Assembly: GCF_014647075.1 (NCBI RefSeq)
Contig: NZ_BMOM01000005.1
Location: forward strand, 62,001-126,000
Length of the DNA: 64,000 nucleotides
From: Deinococcus aerophilus
Lineage (GTDB): Bacteria; Deinococcota; Deinococci; Deinococcales; Deinococcaceae
Reading direction: 5' to 3'
Of the stretch, positions 10,601-19,267 are shown one piece after another (position 1 is the first letter of the stretch; every line of letters begins with the position of its first letter). The notes below the pieces were generated by a model. It made no database searches. It was not told where the DNA came from and worked only from the letters and a program-made list of their open reading frames with translations. The translations under genes were made by a program, and so were the position numbers.

Positions 10601-10997
10601 TCACCTTGACGCTGGCATTGCCGCTGCGCAGGTCCGCGTTGATCGCCGCAGGAGCGCGGTTGCCGGCCACAATACCGCCCAGCACGGTGTAACGCCCCCG
10701 TGGCAGTTCGATGGCCTTGTTGTTGGAGACCATGGCCCCGTTGTAGCCGGCCATCACCGCGCCGCTGGCGTCCTTGATGGTCAGAGGCGCCTGGGCAACC
10801 CCCTCGAGGCCAACCGTCAGGACCGCCATAGAGACTGGGGACGGCGCCGGTGTCGGCGTGCCCCCAGTGTTGCCCCCCGTATTGGTGCCCCCAGTGTTGC
10901 CTCCCGTGTTGGTGTTGCCACCGGCGGGTGTAGAAGTACCACAAGCTGCGAGCGTGAGCACACCGGTCAAAGTCAGCAGAGCCAGATTCCTGTTCAT
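7635..10997 (-). CDS. DUF11-repeat cell-envelope lipoprotein (paralog 2)
   Basis: An 1120-residue lipoprotein. The signal MNRNLALLTLTGVLTLAAC has lipobox LAAC and Cys19, followed by a flexible GGNTGGTNTGG-repeat linker (about 25-50). Two homologous beta modules come next (about 60-130 and 130-200), each with a TIKD..GAV.AGYNG...LPRG.YTV.AG core resembling PEGA/carboxypeptidase-regulatory folds. Then a unique region (to about 440), then several DUF11 repeats containing ITVTN.G..A.N or ITVSNDG and YCD/C cysteine pairs. Acidic DxDxDG-like strings in the middle could bind calcium. The start is supported by AAAGGAGAAAGT just upstream of ATG. Architecture parallels the neighbouring 905-residue protein, suggesting tandem duplication followed by extension. 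Function is probably structural at the cell surface; no enzyme motif was seen. Confidence 0.85.
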   Translation of the reverse strand: MNRNLALLTLTGVLTLAACGTSTPAGGNTNTGGNTGGTNTGGNTGGTPTPAPSPVSMAVLTVGLEGVAQAPLTIKDASGAVMAGYNGAMVSNNKAIELPRGRYTVLGGIVAGNRAPAAINADLRSGNASVKVIYAAVTAEETAVLTIDLQGVSEAPITIKDMNGAVVAGYNGTLTKDNDTVKLPRGQYTVIAGAVPGFKSESSSVTVDLGNGDGTAKITFTAVPVVTKRSDAYYLDAQGNRQYFEGPVDASKFRFSAWLDGKKPNGIDGSKVGMVGDAGMVSEAERTEYAPLDHQNIVGAYMQYNDNGTWRPVVNAEVDMTIIPEAQQSFPLIRFSAADDQNRNSPPMSAQNITTNGFDSKSWTNADAANEPNPITYPQSAQYPYYNATGVDNPLVPGYTWAALFHDPVAKGFFESGTRDSLFTRVRVIGYVNGQEIEKYFLNKYFVPSAKVSVKKDLILVDRVTKQFIRVLPDDGSVKYLPGTEAALRITVTNSGEAEARNIQMQEAFQSGSRQGYSLGMTPQERARLAASGNNVRLNGSLDLNADAIFADEEFNATLDLEAGETESFTFFATGTSNGLYCDTATITSYINNPDNVTGVGRLDPVGVPATDQACFTVFGQPNVNILKEVVEANDNDEDSSNGTTVNGGQNVRIRITVSNDGTQTASNIKVTDRLLDPAQAPYYRIVGLGPAAPGMTGLARADGDDGLDFSIPTLGAGQQVVYEYTASGDYRGVDTDNDGTPNPDQYCDVASFTADPITGADGTQTALNGSSQACFTVSMAQLNITKLNDPRQVVSGSTYTSTITVRNVGSANALNVRVKDLIGRNTAGSRVEYLNGRYIIRTDENLPFTGERGVDTITGADGDSNPNNNVDSVVTRGMNGELGVTIPAGGFLTLNIVSRIPLASTVGEYCNVASFEAFEGNLVNTIREARACVSILPVSAIQTEFFDDSDNLSAGDSTNFTSVAYNEATSTEALKNHTFSFNVGSTDNAAGSEGLFDVSNIVVYYDTDADTDTRGGVIFNPLTDTTGTTSVVSPSLYTIEYPDGNMRGSFAIKVNSAFALQPDQAVFVTFTGGTRTDMPVAEYFSSYKWNSVGAISKEAKGPATVIESTKISRIANATP

Positions 10998-11151
10998 ACT
11001 TTCTCCTTTGGTTCAGAGCTTCACTGTCCCTCAGATAAACACCGCCATCGCAAACCAACAAAGCATCAGGACCTCGTCCGGAATTTGTTCCAGACTGAGT
11101 CTCTTAATGTGCGACGGTCACACATTAGGCCAAGATGTGAGCTCTAAAGCG
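10998..11151 (-). promoter_or_regulatory. Long 5' leader of DUF11 lipoprotein 2 with inverted repeats
   Basis: The leader is about 145 nt, like that of the paralog. It contains TAATGTG/CACATTA arms (11105-11111 and 11121-11127) and a GTCCGGAA/TTCCAGAC imperfect repeat (11076-11083 and 11088-11095) that could fold in RNA or bind a regulator. Its Shine-Dalgarno is AGGAGA. Confidence 0.4.
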
Positions 11152-11180
11152 AGTATATGGATGGCCCTGGGGGGTGTCAA
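11152..11180 (-). promoter_or_regulatory. Consensus promoter of DUF11 lipoprotein 2
   Basis: Minus-strand TTGACA (11175-11180) and TATACT (11152-11157) are separated by 17 nt. The -35 is perfect and the -10 has one mismatch, so strong constitutive expression is expected unless the leader regulates it. Confidence 0.85.
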
Positions 11181-11441
11181 ATAGATTTCGCGGCCCAGAC
11201 GGCACTTCTCTCATCTCGAGTGCTGTGCACTTTTCATCAGATTTCTCAAAAATCCCGTCAACCCTCCCCCACTTGGGGGATACAGAACAACACCGTTGTG
11301 GGGCCACTTTATCGGTTAAGTGAAATTTCGCACTTTGGTCAGGAATGCCCATTTGGGACTCCAAACTGCCCTCACAGCCCAGCCCAAAAATTCTGTTGCC
11401 AGACTAAAATGTGAAAAATCACAGAAATTAACCAGCGTATG
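11181..11441. other. Intergenic stretch between lipoprotein 2 promoter and ruvX
   Basis: About 260 nt, richer in A/T than the genes around it, especially at 11395-11455. Short frames here lack ribosome-binding sites. No RNA gene, repeat or clear terminator was seen; ruvX may terminate in the T/A-rich part near 11405-11455. Confidence 0.4.
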
Positions 11442-11849
11442 TTAACTTTTTCCCATCAAGTACAGTTCCAGAATCTGCACCGCCGCCGCCTCGTCCTCGT
11501 CGGAGGCTCCCAGATCACGGGCGCGGCGGGTCGTGAAGCGTTCGTCCTGATATGCCACGGTGTAGCCCTGATCTCTCAGAATCTTGCCGAAAGCCCGCAT
11601 CCGGTCGGCGGCGGGACTGTGGGCGCCGTCGGTGCGCAGCGGCAGCCCGAGCAGCAGCAGTTCCGCGCCGGTTTCGGCGACCTTGAGCCGCACGGCCTTG
11701 AGGTCCAGCGGCAGCCGCCGGCGGTCCACACTGCCCCGCCCGAACGCCAGGGAACCGGCGTTGACGGCGAAGCCAATGCGTGACTTGCTGACGTCCAGAG
11801 CCAGGATGACGGGCACGGACGCGGGGGCGGAGGCGGCCTCACTGTTCAC
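11442..11849 (-). CDS. ruvX: RuvX/YqgF-family Holliday-junction resolvase-like or 16S rRNA-processing nuclease
   Basis: A 135-residue RNase H-fold protein. The expected acidic residues are present: Asp19 in ILALDVSKSRIGFAV, a GLPLRTDG strand (family GLPxxxDG), Glu103 in DERFTT (102-107), and Asp119 in DEAAAVQILELYL. The first motif differs slightly from the usual DxGxKRIG (Ser replaces Gly and Lys). The family acts in DNA recombination or pre-16S rRNA processing. The start is GTG at 11849, with TACACT (11857-11862) 7 nt upstream and no Shine-Dalgarno, the leaderless arrangement. It is divergent from the enoyl-CoA hydratase gene with only 40 nt between starts. Confidence 0.85.
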   Translation of the reverse strand: MNSEAASAPASVPVILALDVSKSRIGFAVNAGSLAFGRGSVDRRRLPLDLKAVRLKVAETGAELLLLGLPLRTDGAHSPAADRMRAFGKILRDQGYTVAYQDERFTTRRARDLGASDEDEAAAVQILELYLMGKS

Positions 11850-11889
11850 GCGGGCGAGTGTAGCGGACGGACCGCGCTACGCTGGGACC

Positions 11890-12678
11890 ATGAGCCAAGA
11901 CAGCGTGATTCTGCACGGCACCCGCGCGGGCGTCCGTACCCTGACCCTCAACCGCCCGGACAAACTGAACGCCGCCAACGACGAGTTGCTCCTCTCGCTG
12001 ACGACCGCGCTGCAGGCAGCGGAGGCAGACGACACCGTGCGCGTGGTGGTCATCACAGGTGCGGGCCGGGGTTTCTGTGCCGGACAGGATCTCGGCGACG
12101 TCTCGGGGCGAAACATGACCTTTACCGAGCACCTCAACCACACCTACAACCCGCTGATCCGCACGCTGCGCGGCCTGAACAAACCGGTGATCAGCGCGGT
12201 CAACGGCGTGGCCGCGGGAGCGGGGGCCTCGCTGGCGCTGGCCGGCGACATCCGGCTGTGGGCCCAGTCGGCCCGCCTGATCGAGATCTTTTCCAACATC
12301 GCGCTGGTCCCCGATTCGGGAAGCACCTGGCTGCTGCCCCGGCTGGTGGGCTACCACCGCGCCTTTGAGCTCATGGCCCTGGCCGAGCGGGTGGACGCCG
12401 CAGAGGCCCTGCGGCTGGGACTGTGCGAGCACGTTTACCCCGACGGGACCTTTGCCGATGAGGTCCAGGCCTACGCCGAGCGCTTGGCCGCACGCCCGGC
12501 CAATGCGCTGAAGCTGACCAAGCAGGCCCTGAACGCTGCGCTGACCTCCACGCTGGATGACGCGCTGGACCAGGAAGCTGCCCTGCAGCAGCTTGCGGGC
12601 GACCACTGGGAACACCGCGAGGGCGTCAGCGCCTTCAAGGAAAAACGCGCTCCGCAGTTTGTCCGCGAAAACGGCTGA
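11890..12678 (+). CDS. Enoyl-CoA hydratase/isomerase family protein (PaaG-like)
   Basis: 262-residue crotonase-fold enzyme with LNRPDKLNAAN, the oxyanion-hole segment GAGRGFCAGQDLGD (about 57-70) and NGVAAGAGASLALAGD (about 105-120). The active-site stretch NIALVPDSGSTWLLPRLVG has Asp142 in place of the hydratase Glu. That Asp pattern is characteristic of PaaG-type 1,2-epoxyphenylacetyl-CoA isomerases and of some enoyl-CoA isomerases, so isomerase activity is more likely than simple hydration. The start at 11890 has TACGCT (11878-11883) 6 nt upstream, a leaderless start. No other phenylacetate genes are near, so the pathway is not fixed. Confidence 0.85.
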   Translation: MSQDSVILHGTRAGVRTLTLNRPDKLNAANDELLLSLTTALQAAEADDTVRVVVITGAGRGFCAGQDLGDVSGRNMTFTEHLNHTYNPLIRTLRGLNKPVISAVNGVAAGAGASLALAGDIRLWAQSARLIEIFSNIALVPDSGSTWLLPRLVGYHRAFELMALAERVDAAEALRLGLCEHVYPDGTFADEVQAYAERLAARPANALKLTKQALNAALTSTLDDALDQEAALQQLAGDHWEHREGVSAFKEKRAPQFVRENG

Positions 12679-12692
12679 GCCGCTGAAAACAA

Positions 12693-12729
12693 GAGGGGGC
12701 CGGGAACATCTATTACTCCCGGCCTCCTC
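12693..12729. terminator. Hairpin between convergent genes
   Basis: GAGGGGGCCGGGA (12693-12705) pairs with TCCCGGCCTCCTC (12717-12729) with one mismatch over 13 bp and an 11-nt AT-rich loop. It sits between the enoyl-CoA hydratase stop and the convergent hypothetical gene and can serve both strands. Confidence 0.7.
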
Positions 12730-12741
12730 GCCTGTGTCTGA

Positions 12742-13371
12742 TTACATGTCCAGCGGATCAGGGTTCTCGCTGGCGCGCTTGGCCTCATCCAGGGAGTTCG
12801 CGTGCCGGAAGGCCTTGTCGCGCTCGGCCTCCCTGGCCACGCCGGCGGTCTTGTCGCCCGGTTCCAGCAGTTCGTCGGAGTGCTGCACGGTGGGGTCCGG
12901 CGAGGTGTAATCGCCCTGCGACGCGTCGTGGTGGCTGCGGTCGGTCTGGTTCAGGTTGATCTGGCCGCGCTGCTGCTCCAGCTGTTCTTTGTCCGGTCGG
13001 GTCATGTTCGGCTCCTGGGGGGGATGGGGAGTAAAGTTGGGGCGGTTGCCTGCGGCCTGGGCCGCCGGGTCACCGGGCGCGTACACCGTCACGTCGCCGG
13101 CCTCGTGCGGATCGTCGCCCAGTTCGCTGATCAGGCGCTCGCGGGCGCTGATCTCCTCCTCGACCCGGCGAATGTCCTGCTGAACGCCCTCCAGCACACC
13201 GGCCTCGGCGCCCGAGTGGTAGGCACGGCCCAGCCGCGCAAACAGACCGTCCAGTTCGCGGCCCAGCTGAAAGACCTCCAGCCGCAGCCGCGTGACGTGC
13301 GCCACCTCCTCTCCCCGGCGCTGCACCCGCTCCGCTCCGCGGCGGACGCTGTTCAGAATGTTATCCAGCAT
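12742..13371 (-). CDS. Conserved-looking hypothetical protein, coiled-coil N-terminus and disordered C-terminus
   Basis: 209 residues. The first about 85 are helical and heptad-like (VRRGAERVQRRGEEVAHVTRLRLEVFQLGRELDGLFARLG...IRRVEEEISARERLISEL). The rest is hydrophilic, rich in Asp, Gln, Asn, Pro and His, with no hydrophobic core, and so probably disordered. Composition of the tail (DKTAGVAREAERDKAFRHANSLDEAKRASEN) resembles hydrophilic desiccation-type proteins, but that is only a compositional impression. No catalytic or binding motif was seen. The GC-rich third codon positions support it as a real gene. Confidence 0.65.
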   Translation of the reverse strand: MLDNILNSVRRGAERVQRRGEEVAHVTRLRLEVFQLGRELDGLFARLGRAYHSGAEAGVLEGVQQDIRRVEEEISARERLISELGDDPHEAGDVTVYAPGDPAAQAAGNRPNFTPHPPQEPNMTRPDKEQLEQQRGQINLNQTDRSHHDASQGDYTSPDPTVQHSDELLEPGDKTAGVAREAERDKAFRHANSLDEAKRASENPDPLDM

Positions 13372-13463
13372 ACCTGTCAGTGTGCGCCTCTCACCGTGCG
13401 CTGTGGGTGAGGGCGTCCTAAGCGATGTTGTGTCATCGGTTCATGCCGGCGGGGGCCGGAATA

Positions 13464-14366
13464 TCAGAACCGCGCCCCACGCACAGATACCGGCAGACGG
13501 TACAGACTGCTGCTGGCCGCGATGTACAGGTACGGTTCCAGATGGCTGAAGGTGAGGTTGCCGATGGCCTCGGGCACCGGCACCACGCCCAGCCGGCGGC
13601 CATCCGGTGCATAGACCTGCACGCCGTTGCCGCTGCTGCTCCACAGGTTGCCGTGCTCGTCGGTCCGGATTCCGTCGGGCATACCGGGGCTGACCTGCGC
13701 GAATACGTGGCCCTCGCCCACCTCAGACCCGGACACCGGGTAGGCGTGGATGTGGTGACGGCCCGCCGGGTCATGGGTCCGGCTGGTGTCGGTGACATAC
13801 AGGACGGTCTCGTCCGGACTGAAGGCCAGTCCGTTGGGCCAGCGCAGATCGGTAACGCGGGCCTCCACCGCCCCGGTGCCGGGGTCCACGCGGTACACCC
13901 GGCACGCCTCCTGTTCCTGTTGACCGCCGTAACCCTCCAGCGGCTGGATCAGCCCGTAGGGCGGGTCCGAGAACCACACGCCCCCGTCCCGCGCCACGAT
14001 CACGTCGTTGGGGCTGTTCAGACGCCGCCCCGCATGGTGCGTGGCGATGGCAACCCAGGTATGCCCCCCGTCATCCGAGCGCAGCACCGCCCGCTCACCG
14101 TGCGAGCAGGCATACAGCCGGCCGTGGCTGTCGCGGGTGTGGCCGTTGTGAAAGTGCGCGGGGTGCAGTGCCACACGGAAGGGCCGCTGCGCCGTCGTTT
14201 CCCCCGGGTGCCAGCGCAGCACGCGGTTGCCGGGAATATCGCTCCACAGCACCGCTCCATCGTCCAGGCAGACCGGCCCCTCGCCCCAGGCCGTTCCGCT
14301 GGCCAGATGCTCCAGCCGGGCGTCTGCAGGAATCAGGGGTTCCAGGCCGGGATAAGGATGACTCAC
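13464..14366 (-). CDS. SMP-30/gluconolactonase-family protein
   Basis: A 300-residue six-bladed beta-propeller of the SMP-30/gluconolactonase/luciferin-regenerating family. Metal- and substrate-site motifs visible are [17 protein letters not shown] (family EGPVW), [44 protein letters not shown] and [16 protein letters not shown]. Members hydrolyse sugar lactones in a divalent-metal-dependent way. The likely start is GTG at 14366, with TAGGCT (14375-14380) 8 nt upstream. Longer frames reach back towards tRNA-Ser and start in unlikely sequence. Substrate unknown. Confidence 0.8.
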   Translation of the reverse strand: MSHPYPGLEPLIPADARLEHLASGTAWGEGPVCLDDGAVLWSDIPGNRVLRWHPGETTAQRPFRVALHPAHFHNGHTRDSHGRLYACSHGERAVLRSDDGGHTWVAIATHHAGRRLNSPNDVIVARDGGVWFSDPPYGLIQPLEGYGGQQEQEACRVYRVDPGTGAVEARVTDLRWPNGLAFSPDETVLYVTDTSRTHDPAGRHHIHAYPVSGSEVGEGHVFAQVSPGMPDGIRTDEHGNLWSSSGNGVQVYAPDGRRLGVVPVPEAIGNLTFSHLEPYLYIAASSSLYRLPVSVRGARF

Positions 14367-14510
14367 GGTGTGCCAGCCTACGCCCGCTGCCAGCATGTCC
14401 ACGGACGGTGTCCAGACACATCCCACGCAACGGCGCACCGACGGTCTTCAAACAGGCATACGAAAGAAGCGCCGCCATGGACCTTTCCCATGTACGACGC
14501 TCTTGTTGTT

Positions 14511-14601
<91 letters not shown>

Positions 14602-14731
14602 AACTCGTTGCGTACACCCCACAGGGCGCACAGCAGACTAACGGGTGAAGAGGCGAAAATCAAACCCCGGCGGCGCCGTTGCCCCCGCCGGGTGGCCCGG
14701 TGGGCGAAACGTGGGCGTTACAATTGATGTC

Positions 14732-15328
14732 GTGACCTTTCTTGCCGTGCTGGTGTTGCTCGCCTCCTATCTGCTGGGTTCCATTCCGGCAGCGGCGTGG
14801 CTGGCACGCGGGCGTGGGGTGGACATCCGCAAGGTGGGCAGCGGCAACAGCGGCGCGACCAATGTGCTGCGCTCCCTGGGCAAGGGGCCAGCACTGATCG
14901 TGGCCGTCTTCGACATCCTCAAGGGGGCGCTGGCCGTGTGGCTGGCGCGTTCGCTGAACCTGCCGCCCGAGTGGGTGGGCCTGTGCGGGGTGGCCGCCGT
15001 GATCGGCCATAACTTCAGCCCCTTTCTGGGGTGGCGTGGAGGCAAGGGCGTGGCGACGAGCTTCGGCACCATCGCTGCGCTGGACCCGGTGGCGGGCGCC
15101 GGCGCCTTTGTCATAGGCGTCGCGTGCATGTGGCTGACCCGTTATGTCAGCGCGGGCAGCATCCTGGGGGCGCTGACGGCCGGCGTGGTGGTGCTGTCGC
15201 TGGAACGCCCCGCGTGGATGGCCGGCGCGATCCTGTTTCTCATCGCGCTGCTCATCTGGCAGCACCGCGCCAACATCGGGCGCTTGACCGCCGGCAAGGA
15301 GTCGCGGCTGGGCGAGAAGGTCCGCTGA
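14732..15328 (+). CDS. plsY: Glycerol-3-phosphate acyltransferase PlsY
   Basis: A 198-residue membrane enzyme that transfers acyl from acyl-phosphate to glycerol-3-phosphate, the first step of phospholipid synthesis. The three PlsY motifs are present: [31 protein letters not shown] (with SGNSGATN at 37-44), [13 protein letters not shown], and [21 protein letters not shown]. There are about five membrane segments. I place the start at GTG 14732 rather than upstream, because TACAAT (14719-14724) lies 7 nt before it, a leaderless start. The resulting length matches the family. Confidence 0.95.
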   Translation: MTFLAVLVLLASYLLGSIPAAAWLARGRGVDIRKVGSGNSGATNVLRSLGKGPALIVAVFDILKGALAVWLARSLNLPPEWVGLCGVAAVIGHNFSPFLGWRGGKGVATSFGTIAALDPVAGAGAFVIGVACMWLTRYVSAGSILGALTAGVVVLSLERPAWMAGAILFLIALLIWQHRANIGRLTAGKESRLGEKVR

Positions 15329-15360
15329 GCGGAAGGTGGGCTGGGGGGCGCACCGTGCGC

Positions 15361-15366
15361 TAAACT
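15361..15366 (+). promoter_or_regulatory. -10 box for the 99-residue gene
   Basis: TAAACT, about 70 nt upstream of ATG. The leader carries a plausible Shine-Dalgarno (CCGGAG) before the start at 15439. Confidence 0.35.
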
Positions 15367-15438
15367 GGTCGGGTCACACAACCCAACCCCCCATCCGCGC
15401 GGCACCACCGTGCGCGGAGACACCGCCGGAGACCACAG

Positions 15439-15738
15439 ATGCCCGTCAGGATTCGTATTTACGGCAAGGAAGCCACCTTTTCACAGGGCTGCTGGGCCTG
15501 TGATGACGACAGCCTGCAGGCCATGTTGCAGGGCCTCGCCGACCCGCGCGCCGTCAGCCAGGAACAGGAACATGCCCACGCCCTGTACGCCGCCGGACGC
15601 TTCGGCGGGTTGATCGCCACGCCGCTGGGCTGGGAGGCTGCGCCGCACCCCGAGGCCGAGATCAAGCTCGAGGACTTTGCGCCCGGCCCCCACCCGGAAC
15701 GGGCCGGCTGGCTGGGTTTTTTACGCAAGAAGCGGTAG
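15439..15738 (+). CDS. Small hypothetical protein with a CxxC motif
   Basis: 99 residues, beginning MPVRIRIYGKEATFSQGCWACDDDSL. The CWAC motif near residue 18-21, after a short beta strand, recalls glutaredoxin or NifU-like redox sites, but the rest does not fit a full thioredoxin fold that I recognise. The C-terminus is basic (GFLRKKR). Composition and third-position GC are those of a real gene. Function unknown. Confidence 0.6.
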   Translation: MPVRIRIYGKEATFSQGCWACDDDSLQAMLQGLADPRAVSQEQEHAHALYAAGRFGGLIATPLGWEAAPHPEAEIKLEDFAPGPHPERAGWLGFLRKKR

Positions 15739-15793
15739 TTCCTGAACCCCGGCCAGGATAGGCAGCCCGCTTGACCCTGCGGGGGGCAACCTC

Positions 15794-15799
15794 TACCCT
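15794..15799 (+). promoter_or_regulatory. -10 box of the asd leader
   Basis: TACCCT, 6 nt before the ATG of a nine-residue leader frame, in the leaderless spacing seen throughout the window. The asd start itself has a separate Shine-Dalgarno, so the transcript would carry both frames. Confidence 0.5.
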
Positions 15800-15805
15800 G
15801 CGGCC

Positions 15806-15835
15806 ATGAGCTGCGCCGCACCGACGACCCCGTAG
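15806..15835 (+). CDS. Putative leader peptide of asd (MSCAAPTTP)
   Basis: A ten-codon frame, ATG to TAG, encoding MSCAAPTTP. It starts 6 nt after a TANNNT box and ends 22 nt before the left arm of a terminator hairpin. Codons 7-8 (ACG ACC, 15824-15829) are adjacent threonine codons, and threonine is an end product of the pathway through Asd. The position fits ribosome-controlled attenuation: a stall at the Thr codons would cover segment 1 and free segment 2. It is too short to judge by codon use, and the call rests on the arrangement. Confidence 0.45.
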   Translation: MSCAAPTTP

Positions 15836-15888
15836 GAGCGGCCTCAGCCTGTCGCTGGCCGCCCGCAGACCGCGTGGCGGCCCTTTTT
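15815..15888 (+). terminator. Putative attenuator upstream of asd (competing hairpins ending in an intrinsic terminator)
   Basis: Segments: 1 = GCCGC (15815-15819), 2 = GCGGCC (15838-15843), 3 = GGCCGCC (15857-15863), 4 = GGCGGCC (15876-15882). Pairs 1:2, 2:3 and 3:4 are all possible and mutually exclusive. Helix 3:4 can be extended by CGC:GCG past a bulged T and is followed by CTTTTTG (U run 15884-15888), making it an intrinsic terminator 22 nt before the asd start. Helix 2:3 (6 bp) would be the antiterminator. The terminator itself is well supported; the attenuation model is inference. Confidence 0.6.
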
Positions 15889-15909
15889 GAATACCAGAAG
15901 GAGAACCTT

Positions 15910-16929
15910 ATGCGCGTAGCGATTGTGGGAGCCACCGGAGCCGTTGGACACGAGTTGCTGGCCGTGCTGGAACGCAGCAGCCTGAAGTTTGATGAACTGC
16001 TGCTGTATGCCTCGCCGCGTTCGGCCGGCAGCACCCTGACTTTTAAAGGCCAGGAACTGACCGTCCAGGCCACGCCCGAGGGAGCCATTGACGCCGACGT
16101 GATCCTGGCCTCGGCGGGAGGCGCAATCAGTCTGGCCAAGGCCCCGGCGTGGGTGGCGGGCGGGTCGGTGGTGATCGACAACTCCAGCGCCTTCCGCTAC
16201 GACCCGCAGGTGCCGCTGGTGGTGCCGGAGGTCAACGGCGCCGCCGCGCTGAAGCACCATGGAATCATCGCCAATCCCAACTGCACCACGGCCGTTGCAG
16301 TGCTGGCGGTCGCCCCCATCCACCGCGAGTACGGCGTGAAACGCATGATCGTCTCCACGTACCAGGCCACCAGCGGGGCGGGCCAGAAGGGCATGGACGA
16401 GCTGCTGGAGCAGACCCACATGGTGCTGCACGGCAAGCAGGCGTCCCACGAGGTCTTTGCCCACCCCATTCCCTTCAACGTCATTCCGCACATCGACGCC
16501 TTCCAGGACAACGGATACACCAAGGAAGAAATGAAGGTGGTCTGGGAGACGCGCAAGATCATCGGGGACGAGGCCCTCAAAATCAGCTGCACCGCCGTGC
16601 GGATTCCCACGCTGCGCACCCACAGCGAGGCCATCACGCTGGAGCTGGAACGGCCCGCCACCCCGCAGGCCGTTCGCGAACTGCTGGCGCGCTCGGCCGG
16701 AGTCGAGGTCCGCGACGATCCGGACGGCAAGGTGTACCCCATGCCCCTGACGGCCAGCGGCAAGTACGACGTGGAGGTCGGGCGCATCCGTGAGTCGCTG
16801 GTCTTTGACGGCGGCATCGATCTGTTCGTGGCCGGGGATCAGCTGCTCAAGGGCGCAGCCCTGAACGCCGTGCAGATCGCCGAGTACCTGCAGCAGCACG
16901 GCGCCCTGAAGGAAAAGCAGCGGACCTGA
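15910..16929 (+). CDS. asd: Aspartate-semialdehyde dehydrogenase
   Basis: A 339-residue enzyme that makes aspartate-4-semialdehyde from aspartyl-phosphate using NADPH, feeding homoserine, threonine and methionine. The Rossmann motif GATGAVG (7-13) and the catalytic Cys125 in NPNCTT are intact. [13 protein letters not shown] and the C-terminal [13 protein letters not shown] segment match the bacterial family. The start is fixed by AAGGAG 7 nt before ATG 15910; the longer GTG frame at 15874 begins inside the terminator arm. Deinococcus is thought to make lysine by the aminoadipate route, so threonine/methionine supply is the likely role, consistent with Thr codons in the leader. Confidence 0.96.
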   Translation: MRVAIVGATGAVGHELLAVLERSSLKFDELLLYASPRSAGSTLTFKGQELTVQATPEGAIDADVILASAGGAISLAKAPAWVAGGSVVIDNSSAFRYDPQVPLVVPEVNGAAALKHHGIIANPNCTTAVAVLAVAPIHREYGVKRMIVSTYQATSGAGQKGMDELLEQTHMVLHGKQASHEVFAHPIPFNVIPHIDAFQDNGYTKEEMKVVWETRKIIGDEALKISCTAVRIPTLRTHSEAITLELERPATPQAVRELLARSAGVEVRDDPDGKVYPMPLTASGKYDVEVGRIRESLVFDGGIDLFVAGDQLLKGAALNAVQIAEYLQQHGALKEKQRT

Positions 16930-17066
16930 ACAGCAGAATGGCGCGGGAGGCCGGGGCCCTGTGCCTGCGGCTTGAATCCAGAGGCCCGCTGAACCGCACG
17001 GTGACCTGAGGGCGCCACGGGCTTTCCGGACGTCGCGTGCCTGTTCCCACACGTAGAATCGCCCGC

Positions 17067-18074
<1,008 letters not shown>

Positions 18075-18143
18075 GCGGGGCCGGGCACGGGCGCGCGGGT
18101 CCTCACCACCGCTGTTCCCCGGGGCGGCATAGTCGGCGTATTC

Positions 18144-19232
<1,089 letters not shown>

Positions 19233-19267
19233 ATCCCGGCTCCTGAACGCCTAGACTCACCCCCAGC

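Noticed and set aside
11105..11127. TAATGTG...CACATTA as a radiation/desiccation response motif (RDRM)
   Set aside because: Arms and spacing do not match the 17-bp RDRM palindrome as I remember it, and no other RDRM-like site was found in the window.
15844..17052. 402-codon minus-strand open frame opposite asd
   Set aside because: Shadow of asd, whose catalytic motifs are intact on the plus strand.
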